Source: Onthophagus taurus
Lineage: Eukaryota > Arthropoda > Insecta > Coleoptera > Scarabaeidae
Length of the DNA: 64,000 bases
Assembly (NCBI RefSeq): GCF_036711975.1
Contig: NW_027248937.1
Coordinates: forward strand, 1-64,000
Direction of reading: 5' to 3'
Position numbers and translations under genes: made by a program. Positions 24,702 through 38,800 of this stretch are shown one piece after another (positions within the stretch are counted from its first letter, which is position 1; each line of letters begins with the position of its first letter). The notes under the pieces are model-generated. The model ran no database searches. It was given only the letters and a program-made list of their open reading frames with translations, and was not told where the DNA came from.

Positions 24702-24837
24702 TTCGTCAAAATAACATGACCTTCTCAAGTTAATTGACCTCCTCCTCTCTTCATCGAATCTCCTCCGACCCTCAAAAGAATCGCCGATTCAAGAACCTCC
24801 TCTCCTCATCGAACCTCCTCTGACCCCCAAAAAATTT

Positions 24838-24895
24838 GCCGATTCAAGAACCTCCTCCTAGAACGCAGGTTCGAGGAGGAGGTTCTTGAATCGGC
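24838..24895. repeat. Perfect-arm hairpin at the satellite junction
   Basis: 22-bp arms at 24838-24859 (GCCGATTCAAGAACCTCCTC...) and 24874-24895 are exact reverse complements. The 14-nt centre contains a further GAAC/GTTC pair, so almost the whole 58 bp can fold. It lies 13 bp before the satellite begins. Confidence 0.85.
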
Positions 24896-24971
24896 GAATC
24901 TATACTACTGGAGATAAAAAACAAAATGTGCCCAAAACTTGATATTATGACGTTATACGCCGTTCTGAGAC

Positions 24972-27900
24972 ATGTTTGAACTTTCTATCACTTTTGGTTC
25001 CGATAATTCTGTTGACCATGTTTGTGATATTCAGACGCCAAATGACATCTTTGAGCATGTTGGAGATAAAAAACAAAATGTGCCCAAAACGTTATATTAT
25101 GACGTTATACGCCGTTCTGAGACATGTTTGAACTTTCTATCACTTTTGGTTCCGATAATTCTGTTGACCATATTTGTGATATTCAGGCGCCAAATGACAT
25201 GTTGGAGCATGTTGGAGATAAAAAACAAAATGTGCCCAAAACGTGATATTATGACGTTATACGCCGTTCTGAGACATGTTTGAACTTTCTATCACTTTTG
25301 GATCCGATAATTCTGTTGACCGTATTTGTGATATTCAGACGCCAAATGACATCTTTGAGCATGTTGGAGATAAAAAACAAAATGTGCCCAAAACGTTATA
25401 TTATGACGTTATACGCCATTCTGAGACATGTTTGAACTTTCTATCACTTTTGGTTCCGATAATTCTGTTGACCATATTTGTGATATTCAGACGCCAAATG
25501 ACATCTTTGAGCATGTTGGAGATAAAAAACAAAATGTGCCCAAAACGTTATATTATGACGTTATACGCCGTTCTGAGACATGTTTGAACTTTCTATCACT
25601 TTTGGTTCCGATAATTCTGTTGACCATATTTGTGATATTCAGGCGCCAAATGACATGTTGGAGCATGTTGGAGATAAAAAACAAAATGCGCCCAAAACGT
25701 GATATTATGACATTATAAGCCGTTCTGAGACATGTTTGAACTTTCTATCACTTTTGGTTCCGATAATTCTGTTGACCATATTTGTGATATTCAGACGCCA
25801 AATGACATCTTTGAGCATGTTGGAGATAAAAAACAAAATGTGCCCAAAACGTTATATTATGACGTTAAACGCCGTTCTGAGACATGTTTGAACATTCTAT
25901 CACTTTTGGTTCCGATAATACTGTTGACCATATTTGTGATATTCAGGCGCCAAATGACATGTTGGAGCATGTTGTAGATAAAAAACAAAATGTGCCCAAA
26001 ACGTGATATTATGACGTTATACGCCGTTCTGAGACATGTTTGAACTTTCTATCACTTTTGGTTCCGATAATTCTGTTGACCATATTTGTGATATTCAGGC
26101 GCCAAATGACATGTTGGAGCATGTTGGAGATAAAAAACAAAATGTGCCCAAAACGTGATATTATGACGTTATACGCCGTTCTGAGACATGTTTGAACTTT
26201 CTATCACTTTTGGTTCCGATAATTCTCTTGACCAGATTTGTGATATTCAGACGCCAAATGACATCTTTGAGCATGTTGGAGATAAAAAACAAAATGTGCC
26301 CAAAACGTGATATTATGACGTTATAGGCCGTTCTGAGACATGTTTGAACTTTCTATCACTTTTGGTTCCGATAATTCTGTTGACCATATTTGTGATATTC
26401 AGGCGCCAAATGACATGTTGGAGCATGTTGGAGATAAAAAACAAAATGTGCCCAAAACGTGATATTATGATGTTATACGCCGTTCTGAGACATGTTTGAA
26501 CTTTCTATCACTTTTGGTTCCGATAATTTTGTTGACCATATTTGTGATATTCAGGCGCCAAATGACATGTTGGAGCTTGTTGGAGATAAAAAACAAAATG
26601 TGCCCAAAACGTGATATTATGACGTTATACGCCGTTCTGAGACATGTTTGAACTTTCTATCACTTTTGGTTCCGATAATTCAGTTGACCATATTTGTGAT
26701 ATTCAGACGCCAAATGACATCTTTGAGCATGTTGGAGATAAAAAACAAAATGTGCCCAAAACGTGATATTATGACGTTATACGCCGTTCTGAGACATGTT
26801 TGAACTTTCTATCACTTTTGGTTCCGATAATTCTGTTGACCATATTTGTGATATTCAGGCGCCAAATGACATGTTGGAGCATGTTGGAGATAAAAAACAA
26901 AATGTGCCCAAAACGTTATATTATGACGTTATACGCCGTTCTGAGACATGTTTGAACTTTCTATCACTTTTGGTTCCGATAATTCTGTTGACCATATTTT
27001 TGATATTCAGACGCCAAATGACATCTTTGAGCATGTTGGAGATAAAAAACAAAATGTGCCCAAAACGTTATATTATGACGTTATACGCCGTTCTGAGACA
27101 TGTTTGAACTTTCTGTCACTTTTGGTTCCGATAATTCTGTTGACCATATTTGTGATATTCAGACGCCAAATGACATCTTTGAGCATGTTGGAGATAAAAA
27201 ACAAAATGTGCCCAAAACGTGATATTATGACGTTATACGCCGTTCTGAGACATGTTTGAACTTTCTATCACTTTTGGTTCCGATAATTCTGTTGACCATA
27301 TTTGTGATATTCAGGCGCCAAATGACATGTTGGAGCATGTTGGAGATAAAAAACAAAATGTGCCCAAAACCTGATATTATGACGTTATACGCCGTTCTGA
27401 GACATGTTTGAACTTTCTATCACTTTTGGTTCCGATAATTCTGTTGACCATATTTGTGATATTCAGACGCCAAATGACATCTTTGAGCATGTTGGAGATA
27501 AAAAACAAAATGTGCCCAAAACGTGATATTATGACGTTATACGCCGTTCTGAGACATGTTTGAACTTTCTATCACTTTTGGTTCCGATAATTCTGTTGAC
27601 CATATTTGTGATATTCAGACGCCAAATGACATCTTTGAGCATGTTGGAGATAAAAAACAAAATGTGCCCAAAACGTGATATTATGACGTTATACGCCGTT
27701 CTGAGACATGTTTGAACTTTCTATCACTTTTGGTTCCGATAATTCTGTTGACCATATTTGTGATATTCAGACGCCAAATGACATGTTGGAGCATGTTGGA
27801 GATAAAAAACAAAATGTGCCCAAAACGTGATATTATGACGTTATACGCCGTTCTGAGACATGTTTGCACTTTCTATCACTTTTGGTTCCGATAATTCAGT

Positions 27901-30900
27901 TGACCATATTTGTGATATTCAGACGCCAAATGACATCTTTGAGCATGTTGGAGATAAAAAACAAAATGTGCCCAAAACGTGATATTATGACGTTATACGC
28001 CGTTCTGAGACATGTTTGAACTTTCTATCACTTTTGGTTCCGATAATTCTGTTGACCATATTTGTGATATTCAGACGCCAAATGACATCTTTGAGCATGT
28101 TGGAGATAAAAAACAAAATGTGCCCAAAACGTGATATTATGACGTTATACGCCGTTCTGAGACATGTTTGAACTTTCTATCACTTTTGGTTCCGATAATT
28201 CTGTTGACCATATTTGTGATATTCAGACGCCAAATGACATCTTTGAGCATGTTGGAGATAAAAAACAAAATGTGCCCAAAACGTGATATTATGACGTTAT
28301 ACGCCGTTCTGAGACATGTTTGAACTTTCTATCACTTTTGGTTCCGATAATTCTGTTGACCATATTTGTGATATTCAGACGCCAAATGACATCTTTGAGC
28401 ATGTTGGAGATAAAAAACAAAATGTGCCCAAAACGTTATATTATGACGTTATACGCCGTTCTGAGACATGTTTGAACTTTCTATCACTTTTGGTTCCGAT
28501 AATTCTGTTGACCATATTTGTGATATTCAGGCGCCAAATGACATGTTGGAGCATGTTGGTGATAAAAAAGAAAATGTGCCCAAAACGTGATATTATGACG
28601 TTATACGCCGTTCTGAGACATGTTTGAACTTTCTATCACTTTTGGTTCCGATAATTCTGTTGACCATATTTGTGATATTCAGACGCCAAATGACATCTTT
28701 GAGCATGTTGGAGATAAAAAACAAAATGTGCCCAAAACGTTATATTATGACGTTATACGCCGTTCTGAGACATGTTTGAACTTTCTATCACTTTTGGTTC
28801 CGATAATTCTGTTGACCATATTTGTGATATTCAGGCGCCAAATGACATGTTGGAGCATGTTGGAGATAAAAAACAAAATGTGCCCAAAACGTTATATTAT
28901 GACGTTATACGCCGTTCTGAGACATGTTTGAACTTTCTATCACTTTTGGTTCCGATAATTCTGTTGACCATATTTGTGATATTCAGGCGCCAAATGACAT
29001 GTTGGAGCATGTTGGAGATAAAAAACAAAATGTGCCCAAAACGTGATATTATGACGTTATACGCCGTTCTGAGACATGTTTGAACTTTCTATCACTTTTG
29101 GTTCCGATAATTCTGTTGACCATATTTGTGATATTCAGACGCCAAATGACATCTTTGAGCATGTTGGAGATAAAAAACAAAATGTGCCCAAAACGTTATA
29201 TTATGACGTTATACGCCGTTCTGAGACATGTTTGAACTTTCTATCACTTTTGGTTCCGATAATTCTGTTGACCATATTTGTGATATTCAGGCGCCAAATG
29301 ACATGTTGGAGCATGTTGGAGATAAAAAACAAAATGTGCCCAAAACGTGATATTATGACGTTATACGCCGTTCTGAGACATGTTTGAACTTTCTATCACT
29401 TATGGTTTCGATAATTCTGTTGACCATATTTGTGATATTCAGACGCCAAATGACATCTTTGAGCATGTTGGAGATAAAAAACAAAATGTGCCCAAAACGT
29501 GATATTATGACGTTATACGCCGTTCTGAGACATGTTTGAAATTTCTATCACTTTTGGTTCCGATAATTCTGTTGACCATATTTGTGATATTCAGGCGCCA
29601 AATGACATGTTGGAGCATGTTGGAGATAAAAAACAAAATGTGCCCAAAACGTTATATTATGACGTTATACGCCGTTCTGAGACATGTTTGAACTTTCTAT
29701 CACTTTTGGTTCCGATAATTCTGTTGACCATGTTTGTGATATTCAGACGCCAAATGACATCTTTGAGCATGTTGGAGATAAAAAACAAAATGTGCCCAAA
29801 ACGTTATATTATGACGTTATACGCCGTTCTGAGACATGTTTGAACTTTCTATCACTTTTGGTTCCGATAATTCTGTTGACCATATTTGTGATATTCAGGC
29901 GCCAAATGACATGTTGGAGCATGTTGGAGATAAAAAACAAAATGTGCCCAAAACGTGATATTATGACGTTATACGCCGTTCTGAGACATGTTTGAACTTT
30001 CTATCACTTTTGGATCCGATAATTCTGTTGACCGTATTTGTGATATTCAGACGCCAAATGACATCTTTGAGCATGTTGGAGATAAAAAACAAAATGTGCC
30101 CAAAACGTTATATTATGACGTTATACGCCATTCTGAGACATGTTTGAACTTTCTATCACTTTTGGTTCCGATAATTCTGTTGACCATATTTGTGATATTC
30201 AGACGCCAAATGACATCTTTGAGCATGTTGGAGATAAAAAACAAAATGTGCCCAAAACGTTATATTATGACGTTATACGCCGTTCTGAGACATGTTTGAA
30301 CTTTCTATCACTTTTGGTTCCGATAATTCTGTTGACCATATTTGTGATATTCAGGCGCCAAATGACATGTTGGAGCATGTTGGAGATAAAAAACAAAATG
30401 CGCCCAAAACGTGATATTATGACATTATAAGCCGTTCTGAGACATGTTTGAACTTTCTATCACTTTTGGTTCCGATAATTCTGTTGACCATATTTGTGAT
30501 ATTCAGACGCCAAATGACATCTTTGAGCATGTTGGAGATAAAAAACAAAATGTGCCCAAAACGTTATATTATGACGTTAAACGCCGTTCTGAGACATGTT
30601 TGAACATTCTATCACTTTTGGTTCCGATAATACTGTTGACCATATTTGTGATATTCAGGCGCCAAATGACATGTTGGAGCATGTTGTAGATAAAAAACAA
30701 AATGTGCCCAAAACGTGATATTATGACGTTATACGCCGTTCTGAGACATGTTTGAACTTTCTATCACTTTTGGTTCCGATAATTCTGTTGACCATATTTG
30801 TGATATTCAGGCGCCAAATGACATGTTGGAGCATGTTGGAGATAAAAAACAAAATGTGCCCAAAACGTGATATTATGACGTTATACGCCGTTCTGAGACA

Positions 30901-32875
30901 TGTTTGAACTTTCTATCACTTTTGGTTCCGATAATTCTGTTGACCAGATTTGTGATATTCAGACGCCAAATGACATCTTTGAGCATGTTGGAGATAAAAA
31001 ACAAAATGTGCCCAAAACGTGATATTATGACGTTATACGCCGTTCTGAGACATGTTTGAACTTTCTATCACTTTTGGTTCCGATAATTCTGTTGACCATA
31101 TTTGTGATATTCAGGCGCCAAATGACATGTTGGAGCATGTTGGAGATAAAAAACAAAATGTGCCCAAAACGTGATATTATGATGTTATACGCCGTTCTGA
31201 GACATGTTTGAACTTTCTATCACTTTTGGTTCCGATAATTTTGTTGACCATATTTGTGATATTCAGGCGCCAAATGACATGTTGGAGCTTGTTGGAGATA
31301 AAAAACAAAATGTGCCCAAAACGTGATATTATGACGTTATACGCCGTTCTGAGACATGTTTGAACTTTCTATCACTTTTGGTTCCGATAATTCAGTTGAC
31401 CATATTTGTGATATTCAGACGCCAAATGACATCTTTGAGCATGTTGGAGATAAAAAACAAAATGTGCCCAAAACGTGATATTATGACGTTATACGCCGTT
31501 CTGAGACATGTTTGAACTTTCTATCACTTTTGGTTCCGATAATTCTGTTGACCATATTTGTGATATTCAGGCGCCAAATGACATGTTGGAGCATGTTGGA
31601 GATAAAAAACAAAATGTGCCCAAAACGTTATATTATGACGTTATACGCCGTTCTGAGACATGTTTGAACTTTCTATCACTTTTGGTTCCGATAATTCTGT
31701 TGACCATATTTTTGATATTCAGACGCCAAATGACATCTTTGAGCATGTTGGAGATAAAAAACAAAATGTGCCCAAAACGTTATATTATGACGTTATACGC
31801 CGTTCTGAGACATGTTTGAACTTTCTGTCACTTTTGGTTCCGATAATTCTGTTGACCATATTTGTGATATTCAGACGCCAAATGACATCTTTGAGCATGT
31901 TGGAGATAAAAAACAAAATGTGCCCAAAACGTGATATTATGACGTTATACGCCGTTCTGAGACATGTTTGAACTTTCTATCACTTTTGGTTCCGATAATT
32001 CTGTTGACCATATTTGTGATATTCAGGCGCCAAATGACATGTTGGAGCATGTTGGAGATAAAAAACAAAATGTGCCCAAAACCTGATATTATGACGTTAT
32101 ACGCCGTTCTGAGACATGTTTGAACTTTCTATCACTTTTGGTTCCGATAATTCTGTTGACCATATTTGTGATATTCAGACGCCAAATGACATCTTTGAGC
32201 ATGTTGGAGATAAAAAACAAAATGTGCCCAAAACGTGATATTATGACGTTATACGCCGTTCTGAGACATGTTTGAACTTTCTATCACTTTTGGTTCCGAT
32301 AATTCTGTTGACCATATTTGTGATATTCAGACGCCAAATGACATCTTTGAGCATGTTGGAGATAAAAAACAAAATGTGCCCAAAACGTGATATTATGACG
32401 TTATACGCCGTTCTGAGACATGTTTGAACTTTCTATCACTTTTGGTTCCGATAATTCTGTTGACCATATTTGTGATATTCAGACGCCAAATGACATGTTG
32501 GAGCATGTTGGAGATAAAAAACAAAATGTGCCCAAAACGTGATATTATGACGTTATACGCCGTTCTGAGACATGTTTGCACTTTCTATCACTTTTGGTTC
32601 CGATAATTCAGTTGACCATATTTGTGATATTCAGACGCCAAATGACATCTTTGAGCATGTTGGAGATAAAAAACAAAATGTGCCCAAAACGTGATATTAT
32701 GACGTTATACGCCGTTCTGAGACATGTTTGAACTTTCTATCACTTTTGGTTCCGATAATTCTGTTGACCATATTTGTGATATTCAGACGCCAAATGACAT
32801 CTTTGAGCATGTTGGAGATAAAAAACAAAATGTGCCCAAAACGTGATATTATGACGTTATACGCCGTTCTGAGAC
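24972..32875. repeat. Higher-order duplication, 4712-bp offset
   Basis: A block from about 24.97 to 28.1 kb recurs at about 29.68 to 32.87 kb with the same diagnostic variants in the same order. Offset 4712 = 31 x 152. Examples are the rare ACCATGTTTG at 25016 and 29728, the GGATCC variant and a truncated GTTGTAGATA monomer. A few single-base differences separate the copies (for example near 26229 and 26325). Confidence 0.85.
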
Positions 32876-35800
32876 ATGTTTGAACTTTCTATCACTTTTG
32901 GTTCCGATAATTCTGTTGACCATATTTTTGATATTCAGACGCCAAATGACATCTTTGAGCATGTTGGAGATAAAAAACAAAATGTGCCCAAAACGTTATA
33001 TTATGACGTTATACGCCGTTCTGAGACATGTTTGAACTTTCTGTCACTTTTGGTTCCGATAATTCTGTTGACCATATTTGTGATATTCAGACGCCAAATG
33101 ACATCTTTGAGCATGTTGGAGATAAAAAACAAAATGTGCCCAAAACGTGATATTATGACGTTATACGCCGTTCTGAGACATGTTTGAACTTTCTATCACT
33201 TTTGGTTCCGATAATTCTGTTGACCATATTTGTGATATTCAGGCGCCAAATGACATGTTGGAACATGTTGGAGATAAAAAACAAAATGTGCCCAAAACGT
33301 GATATTATGACGTTATACGCCGTTCTGAGACATGTTTGAACTTTCTATCACTTTTGGTTCCGATAATTCTGTTGACCATATTTGTGATATTCAGACGCCA
33401 AATGACATCTTTGAGCATGTTGGAGATAAAAAACAAAATGTGCCCAAAACGTGATATTATGACGTTATACGCCGTTCTGAGACATGTTTGAACTTTCTAT
33501 CACTTTTGGTTCCGATAATTCTGTTGACCATATTTGTGATATTCAGACGCCAAATGACATCTTTGAGCATGTTGGAGATAAAAAACAAAATGTGCCCAAA
33601 ACGTGATATTATGACGTTATACGCCGTTCTGAGACATGTTTGAACTTTCTATCACATTTGGTTCCGATAATTCTGTTGACCATATTTGTGATATTCAGGC
33701 GCCAAATGACATGTTGGAGCATGTTGGAGATAAAAAACAAAATGTGCCCAAAACGTGATATTATGACGTTATACGCCGTTCTGAGACATGTTTGAACTTT
33801 CATTCACTTTTGGTTCCGATCATTCTGTTGACCATATTTGTGATTTTCAGACGCCAAATGACATCTTTGAGCATGTTGGAGATAAAAAACAAAATGTGCC
33901 CAAAACGTTATATTATGACGTTATACGCCGTTCTGAGACATGTTTGAACTTTCTATCACTTTTGGTTCCGATAATTCTGTTGACCATATTTGTGATATTC
34001 AGACGCCAAATGACATCTTTGAGCATGTTGGAGATAAAAAACAAAATGTGCCCAAAACGTGATATTATGACGTTATACGCCGTTCTGAGACATGTTTGAA
34101 CTTTCTATCACTTTTGGTTCCGGTAATTCTGTTGACCATATTTTTGATATTCAGACGCCAAATGACATCTTTGAGCATGTGGGAGATAAAAAACAAAATG
34201 TGCCCAAAACGTTATATTATGACGTTATACGCCGTTCTGAGACATGTTTGAACTTTCTATCACTTTTGGTTCCGATAATTCTGTTGACCATATTTGTGAT
34301 ATTCAGGCGCCAAATGACATGTTGGAGCATGTTGGAGATAAAAAACAAAATGTGCCCAAAACGTGATATTATGACGTTATACGCCGTTCTGAGACATGTT
34401 TGAACTTTCTATCACTTTTGGTTCCGATAATTCTGTTGACCGTATTTGTGCTATTCAGACGCCAAATGACATCTTTGAGCATGTTGGAGATAAAAAACAA
34501 AATGTGCCCAAAACGTGATATTATGACGTTACACGCCGTTCTGAGACATGTTTGAACTTTCTATCACTTTTGGTTCCGATAGTTCTGTTGACCATATTTG
34601 TTATATTCAGACGCCAAATGACATGTTGGAGCATGTTGGAGATAAAAAACAAAATGTGCCCAAAACGTTATATTATGACGTTATACGCCGTTCTGAGACA
34701 TGTTTGAACTTTCTATCACTTTTGGTTCCGATAATTCTGTTGACCATATTTGTGATATTCAGGCGCCAAATGACATGTTGGAGCATGTTGGAGATAAAAA
34801 ACAAAATGTGCCCAAAACGTGATATTATGACGTTATACGCCGTTCTGAGACATGTTTGAACTTTCTATCACTTTTGGTTCCGATAATTCTGTTGACCATA
34901 TTTGTGATATTCAGACGCCAAATGACATCTTTGAGCATGTTGGAGATAAAAAACAAAATGTGTCCAAAACGTGATATTATGACGTTATACGCCGTTCTGA
35001 GACATGTTTGAACTTTCTATCACTTTTGGTTCCGGTAATTCTGTTGACCATATTTTTGATATTCAGACGCCAAATGACATCTTTGAGCATGTGGGAGATA
35101 AAAAACAAAATGTGCCCAAAACGTTATATTATGACGTTATACGCCGTTCTGAGACATGTTTGAACTTTCTATCACTTTTGGTTCCGATAATTCTGTTGAC
35201 CATATTTGTGATATTCAGGCGCCAAATGACATGTTGGAGCATGTTGGAGATAAAAAACAAAATGTGCCCAAAACGTGATATTATGACGTTATACGCCGTT
35301 CTGAGACATGTTTGAACTTTCTATCACTTTTGGTTCCGATAATTCTGTTGACCATATTTGTGATATTCAGGCGCCAAATGACATCTTTGAGCATATTGGA
35401 GATAAAAAACAAAATGTGCCCAAAACGTTATATTATGACGTTATACGCCGTTCTGAGACATGTTTGAACTTTCTATCACTTTTGGTTCCGATAATTCTGT
35501 TGACCATATTTGTGATATTCAGGCGCCAAATGACATGTTGGAGCATGTTGGAGATAAAAAACAAAATGTGCCCAAAACGTTATATTATGACGTTATACGC
35601 CGTTCTGAGACATGTTTGAACTTTCTATCACTTTTGGTTCCGATAATTCTGTTGACCATATTTGTGATATTCAGACGCCAAATGACATCTTTGAGCATGG
35701 TGGAGATAAAAAACAAAATGTGCCCAAAACGTGATATTATGACGTTATACGCCGTTCTGAGACATGTTTGAACTTTCTATCACTTATGGTTCCGATAATT

Positions 35801-38800
35801 CTGTTGACCATATTTGTGATATTCAGACGCCAAATGACATCTTTGAGCATGTTGGAGATAAAAAACAAAATGTGCCCAAAACGTGATATTATGACGTTAC
35901 ACGCCGTTCTGAGACATGTTTGAACTTTCTATCACTTTTTGTTCCGATAATTCTGTTGACCATATTTGTGATATTCAGGCGCCAAATGACATGTTGGAGC
36001 ATGTTGGAGATAAAAAACAAAATGTGCCCAAAACGTTATATTATGTTATACGCCGTTCTGAGACATGTTTGAACTTTCTATCACTTATGGTTAAGATAAT
36101 TCTGTTGACCATATTTGTGATATTCAGACGCCAAATGACATCTTTGAGCATGTTGGAGATAAAAAACAAAATGAGCCCAAAACGTGATATTATGACGTTA
36201 TATGCCGTTCTGAGACATGTTTGAACTTTCTATCACTTTTGGTTCCGATAATTCTGTTGACCATATTTGTGATATTCAGGCGCCAAATGACATGTTGGAG
36301 CATGTTGGAGATAAAAAACAAAATGTGCCCAAAACGTTATATTATGACGTTATACGCCGTTCTGAGACATGTTTGAACTTTCTATCACTTTTGGTTCCGA
36401 TAATTCTGTTGACCATATTTGTGATATTCAGACGCCAAATGACATCTTTGAGCATGTTGGAGATAAAAAACAAAATGTGTCCAAAACGTGATATTATGAC
36501 GTTATACGCCGTTCTGAGACATGTTTGAACTTTCTATCTCTTTTGGTTCCCATAATTCTGTTGACCATATTTTTGATATTCAGACCCCAAATGACATCTT
36601 TGAGCATGTTGGAGATAAAACACAAAATGTGCCCAAAACGTTATATTATGACGTTATACGCCGTTCTGAGACATGTTTGAACTTTCTATCACTTTTGGTT
36701 CCGATAATTCTGTTGACCATATTTGTGATATTCAGGCGCCAAATGACATGTTGGAGCATGTTGGAGATAAAAAACAAAATGTGCCCAAAACGTTATATTA
36801 TGACGTTATACGCCGTTCTGATACATGTTTGAACTTTCTATCACTTTTGCTTCCGATAATTCTGTTGACCATATTTGTGATATTCAGACGCCAAATGACA
36901 TCTTTGAGCATGTTGGAGATAAAAAACAAAATGTGCCCAAAACGTGATATTATGACGTTATACGCCGTTCTGAGACATGTTTGAACTTTCTATCACTTTT
37001 GGTTCCGATAATTCTGTTGACCATATTTGTGATATTCAGGCGCCAAATGACATGTTGGAGATAAAAAACAAAATGTGCCCAAAACGTGATATTATGACGT
37101 TATGCGCCGTTCTGAGACATGTTTGAACTTTCTATCACTTTTGGTTCCGATAATTCTGTTGACCATATTTGTGATATTCAGGCGCCAAATGACATGTTGG
37201 AGCATGTTGGAGATAAAAAACAAAATGTGCCCAAAACGTTATATTATGACGTTATACGCCGTTCTGAGACATGTTTGAACTTTCTATCACTTTTGGTTCC
37301 GATAATTCTGTTGACCATATTTGTGATATTCAGGCGCCAAATGACATGTTGGAGCATGTTGGAGATAAAAAACAAAATGTGCCCAAAACGTTATATTATG
37401 TTATACGCCGTTCTGAGACATGTTTGAACTTTCTATCACTTATGGTTCCGATAATTCTGTTGACCATATTTGTGATATTCAGACGCCAAATGACATCTTT
37501 GAGCATGTTGGAGATAAAAAACAAAATGTGCCCAAAACGTGATATTATGACGTTATACGCCGTTCTGAGACATGTTTGAACTTTCTATCACTTTTGGTTC
37601 CGATAATTCTGTTGACCATATTTGTGATATTCAGGCGCCAAATGACATGTTGGAGCATGTTGGAGATAAAAAACAAAATGTGCCCAAAACGTGATATTAT
37701 GACGTTATACGCCGTTCTGAGACATGTTTGAACTTTCTATCACTTTTGGTTCCGATAATTCTGTTGACCATATTTGTGATATTCAGGCGCCAAATGACAT
37801 GTTGGAGATAAAAAACAAAATGTGCCCAAAACGTGATATTATGACGTTATGCGCCGTTCTGAGACATGTTTGAACTTTCTATCACTTTTGGTTCCGATAA
37901 TTCTGTTGACCATATTTGTGATATTCAGGCGCCAAATGACATGTTGGAGCATGTTGGAGATAAAAAACAAAATGTGCCCAAAACGTTATATTATGACGTT
38001 ATACGCCGTTCTGAGACATGTTTGAACTTTCTATCACTTTTGGTTCCGATAATTCTGTTGACCATATTTGTGATATTCAGGCGCCAAATGACATGTTGGA
38101 GCATGTTGGAGATAAAAAACAAAATGTGCCCAAAACGTTATATTATGACGTTATACGCCGTTCTGAGACATGTTTGAACTTTCTATCACTTTTGGTTCCG
38201 ATAATTCTGTTGACCATATTTGTGATATTCAGACGCCAAATGACATCTTTGAGCATGTTGGAGATAAAAATCAAAATGTGTCCAAAACGTGATATTATGA
38301 CGTTATACGCCGTTCTGAGACATGTTTGAACTTTCTATCACTTTTGGTTCCGATAATTCTGTTGACCATATTTTTGATATTCAGACGCCAAATGACATCT
38401 TTGAGCATGTTGGAGATAAAAAACAAAATGTGCCCAAAACGTTATATTATGACGTTATACGCCGTTCTGAGACATGTTTGAACTTTCTATTACTTTTGGT
38501 TCCGATAATTCTGTTGACCATATTTGTGATATTCAGGCGCCAAATGACATGTTGGAGCATGTTGGAGATAAAAAACAAAATGTGCCCAAAACGTTATATT
38601 ATGACGTTATACGCCGTTCTGAGACATGTTTGAACTTTCTATCACTTTTGGTTCCGATAATTCTGTTGACCATATTTGTGATATTCAGACGCCAAATGAC
38701 ATCTTTGAGCATGGTGGAGATAAAAAACAAAATGTGCCCAAAACGTGATATTATGACGTTATACGCCGTTCTGAGACATGTTTGAACTTTCTATCACTTA

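Larger units (their letters stand above)
24191..24837. other. Non-coding right flank of the Polinton with CCTCCTC motifs
   Basis: No gene is seen. The segment has repeated GAACCTCCTC and CCGATTCAAGAACCTCCTC motifs (about 24376, 24783, 24838), a direct-repeat pair (24265-24327 and 24413-24475), and a 17-bp minisatellite (24616-24701). It may include part of the element's terminal repeat, but the matching left end is not in the window. Confidence 0.6.
10793..24908. mobile_element. Polinton/Maverick (adintovirus-like) element, left-truncated
   Basis: About 14.1 kb carrying the Polinton hallmark set: adenain-like protease remnant, candidate penton and major capsid proteins, FtsK/HerA-type packaging ATPase, retroviral-type integrase with chromodomain, and protein-primed family B DNA polymerase. 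Full elements are usually 15-20 kb with long terminal inverted repeats. Here the left end is cut by the PLE array and the right end runs into satellite DNA, so no repeat pair can be shown. Most reading frames are intact, so the element is young or was recently active. The exact right boundary is uncertain. Confidence 0.88.
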
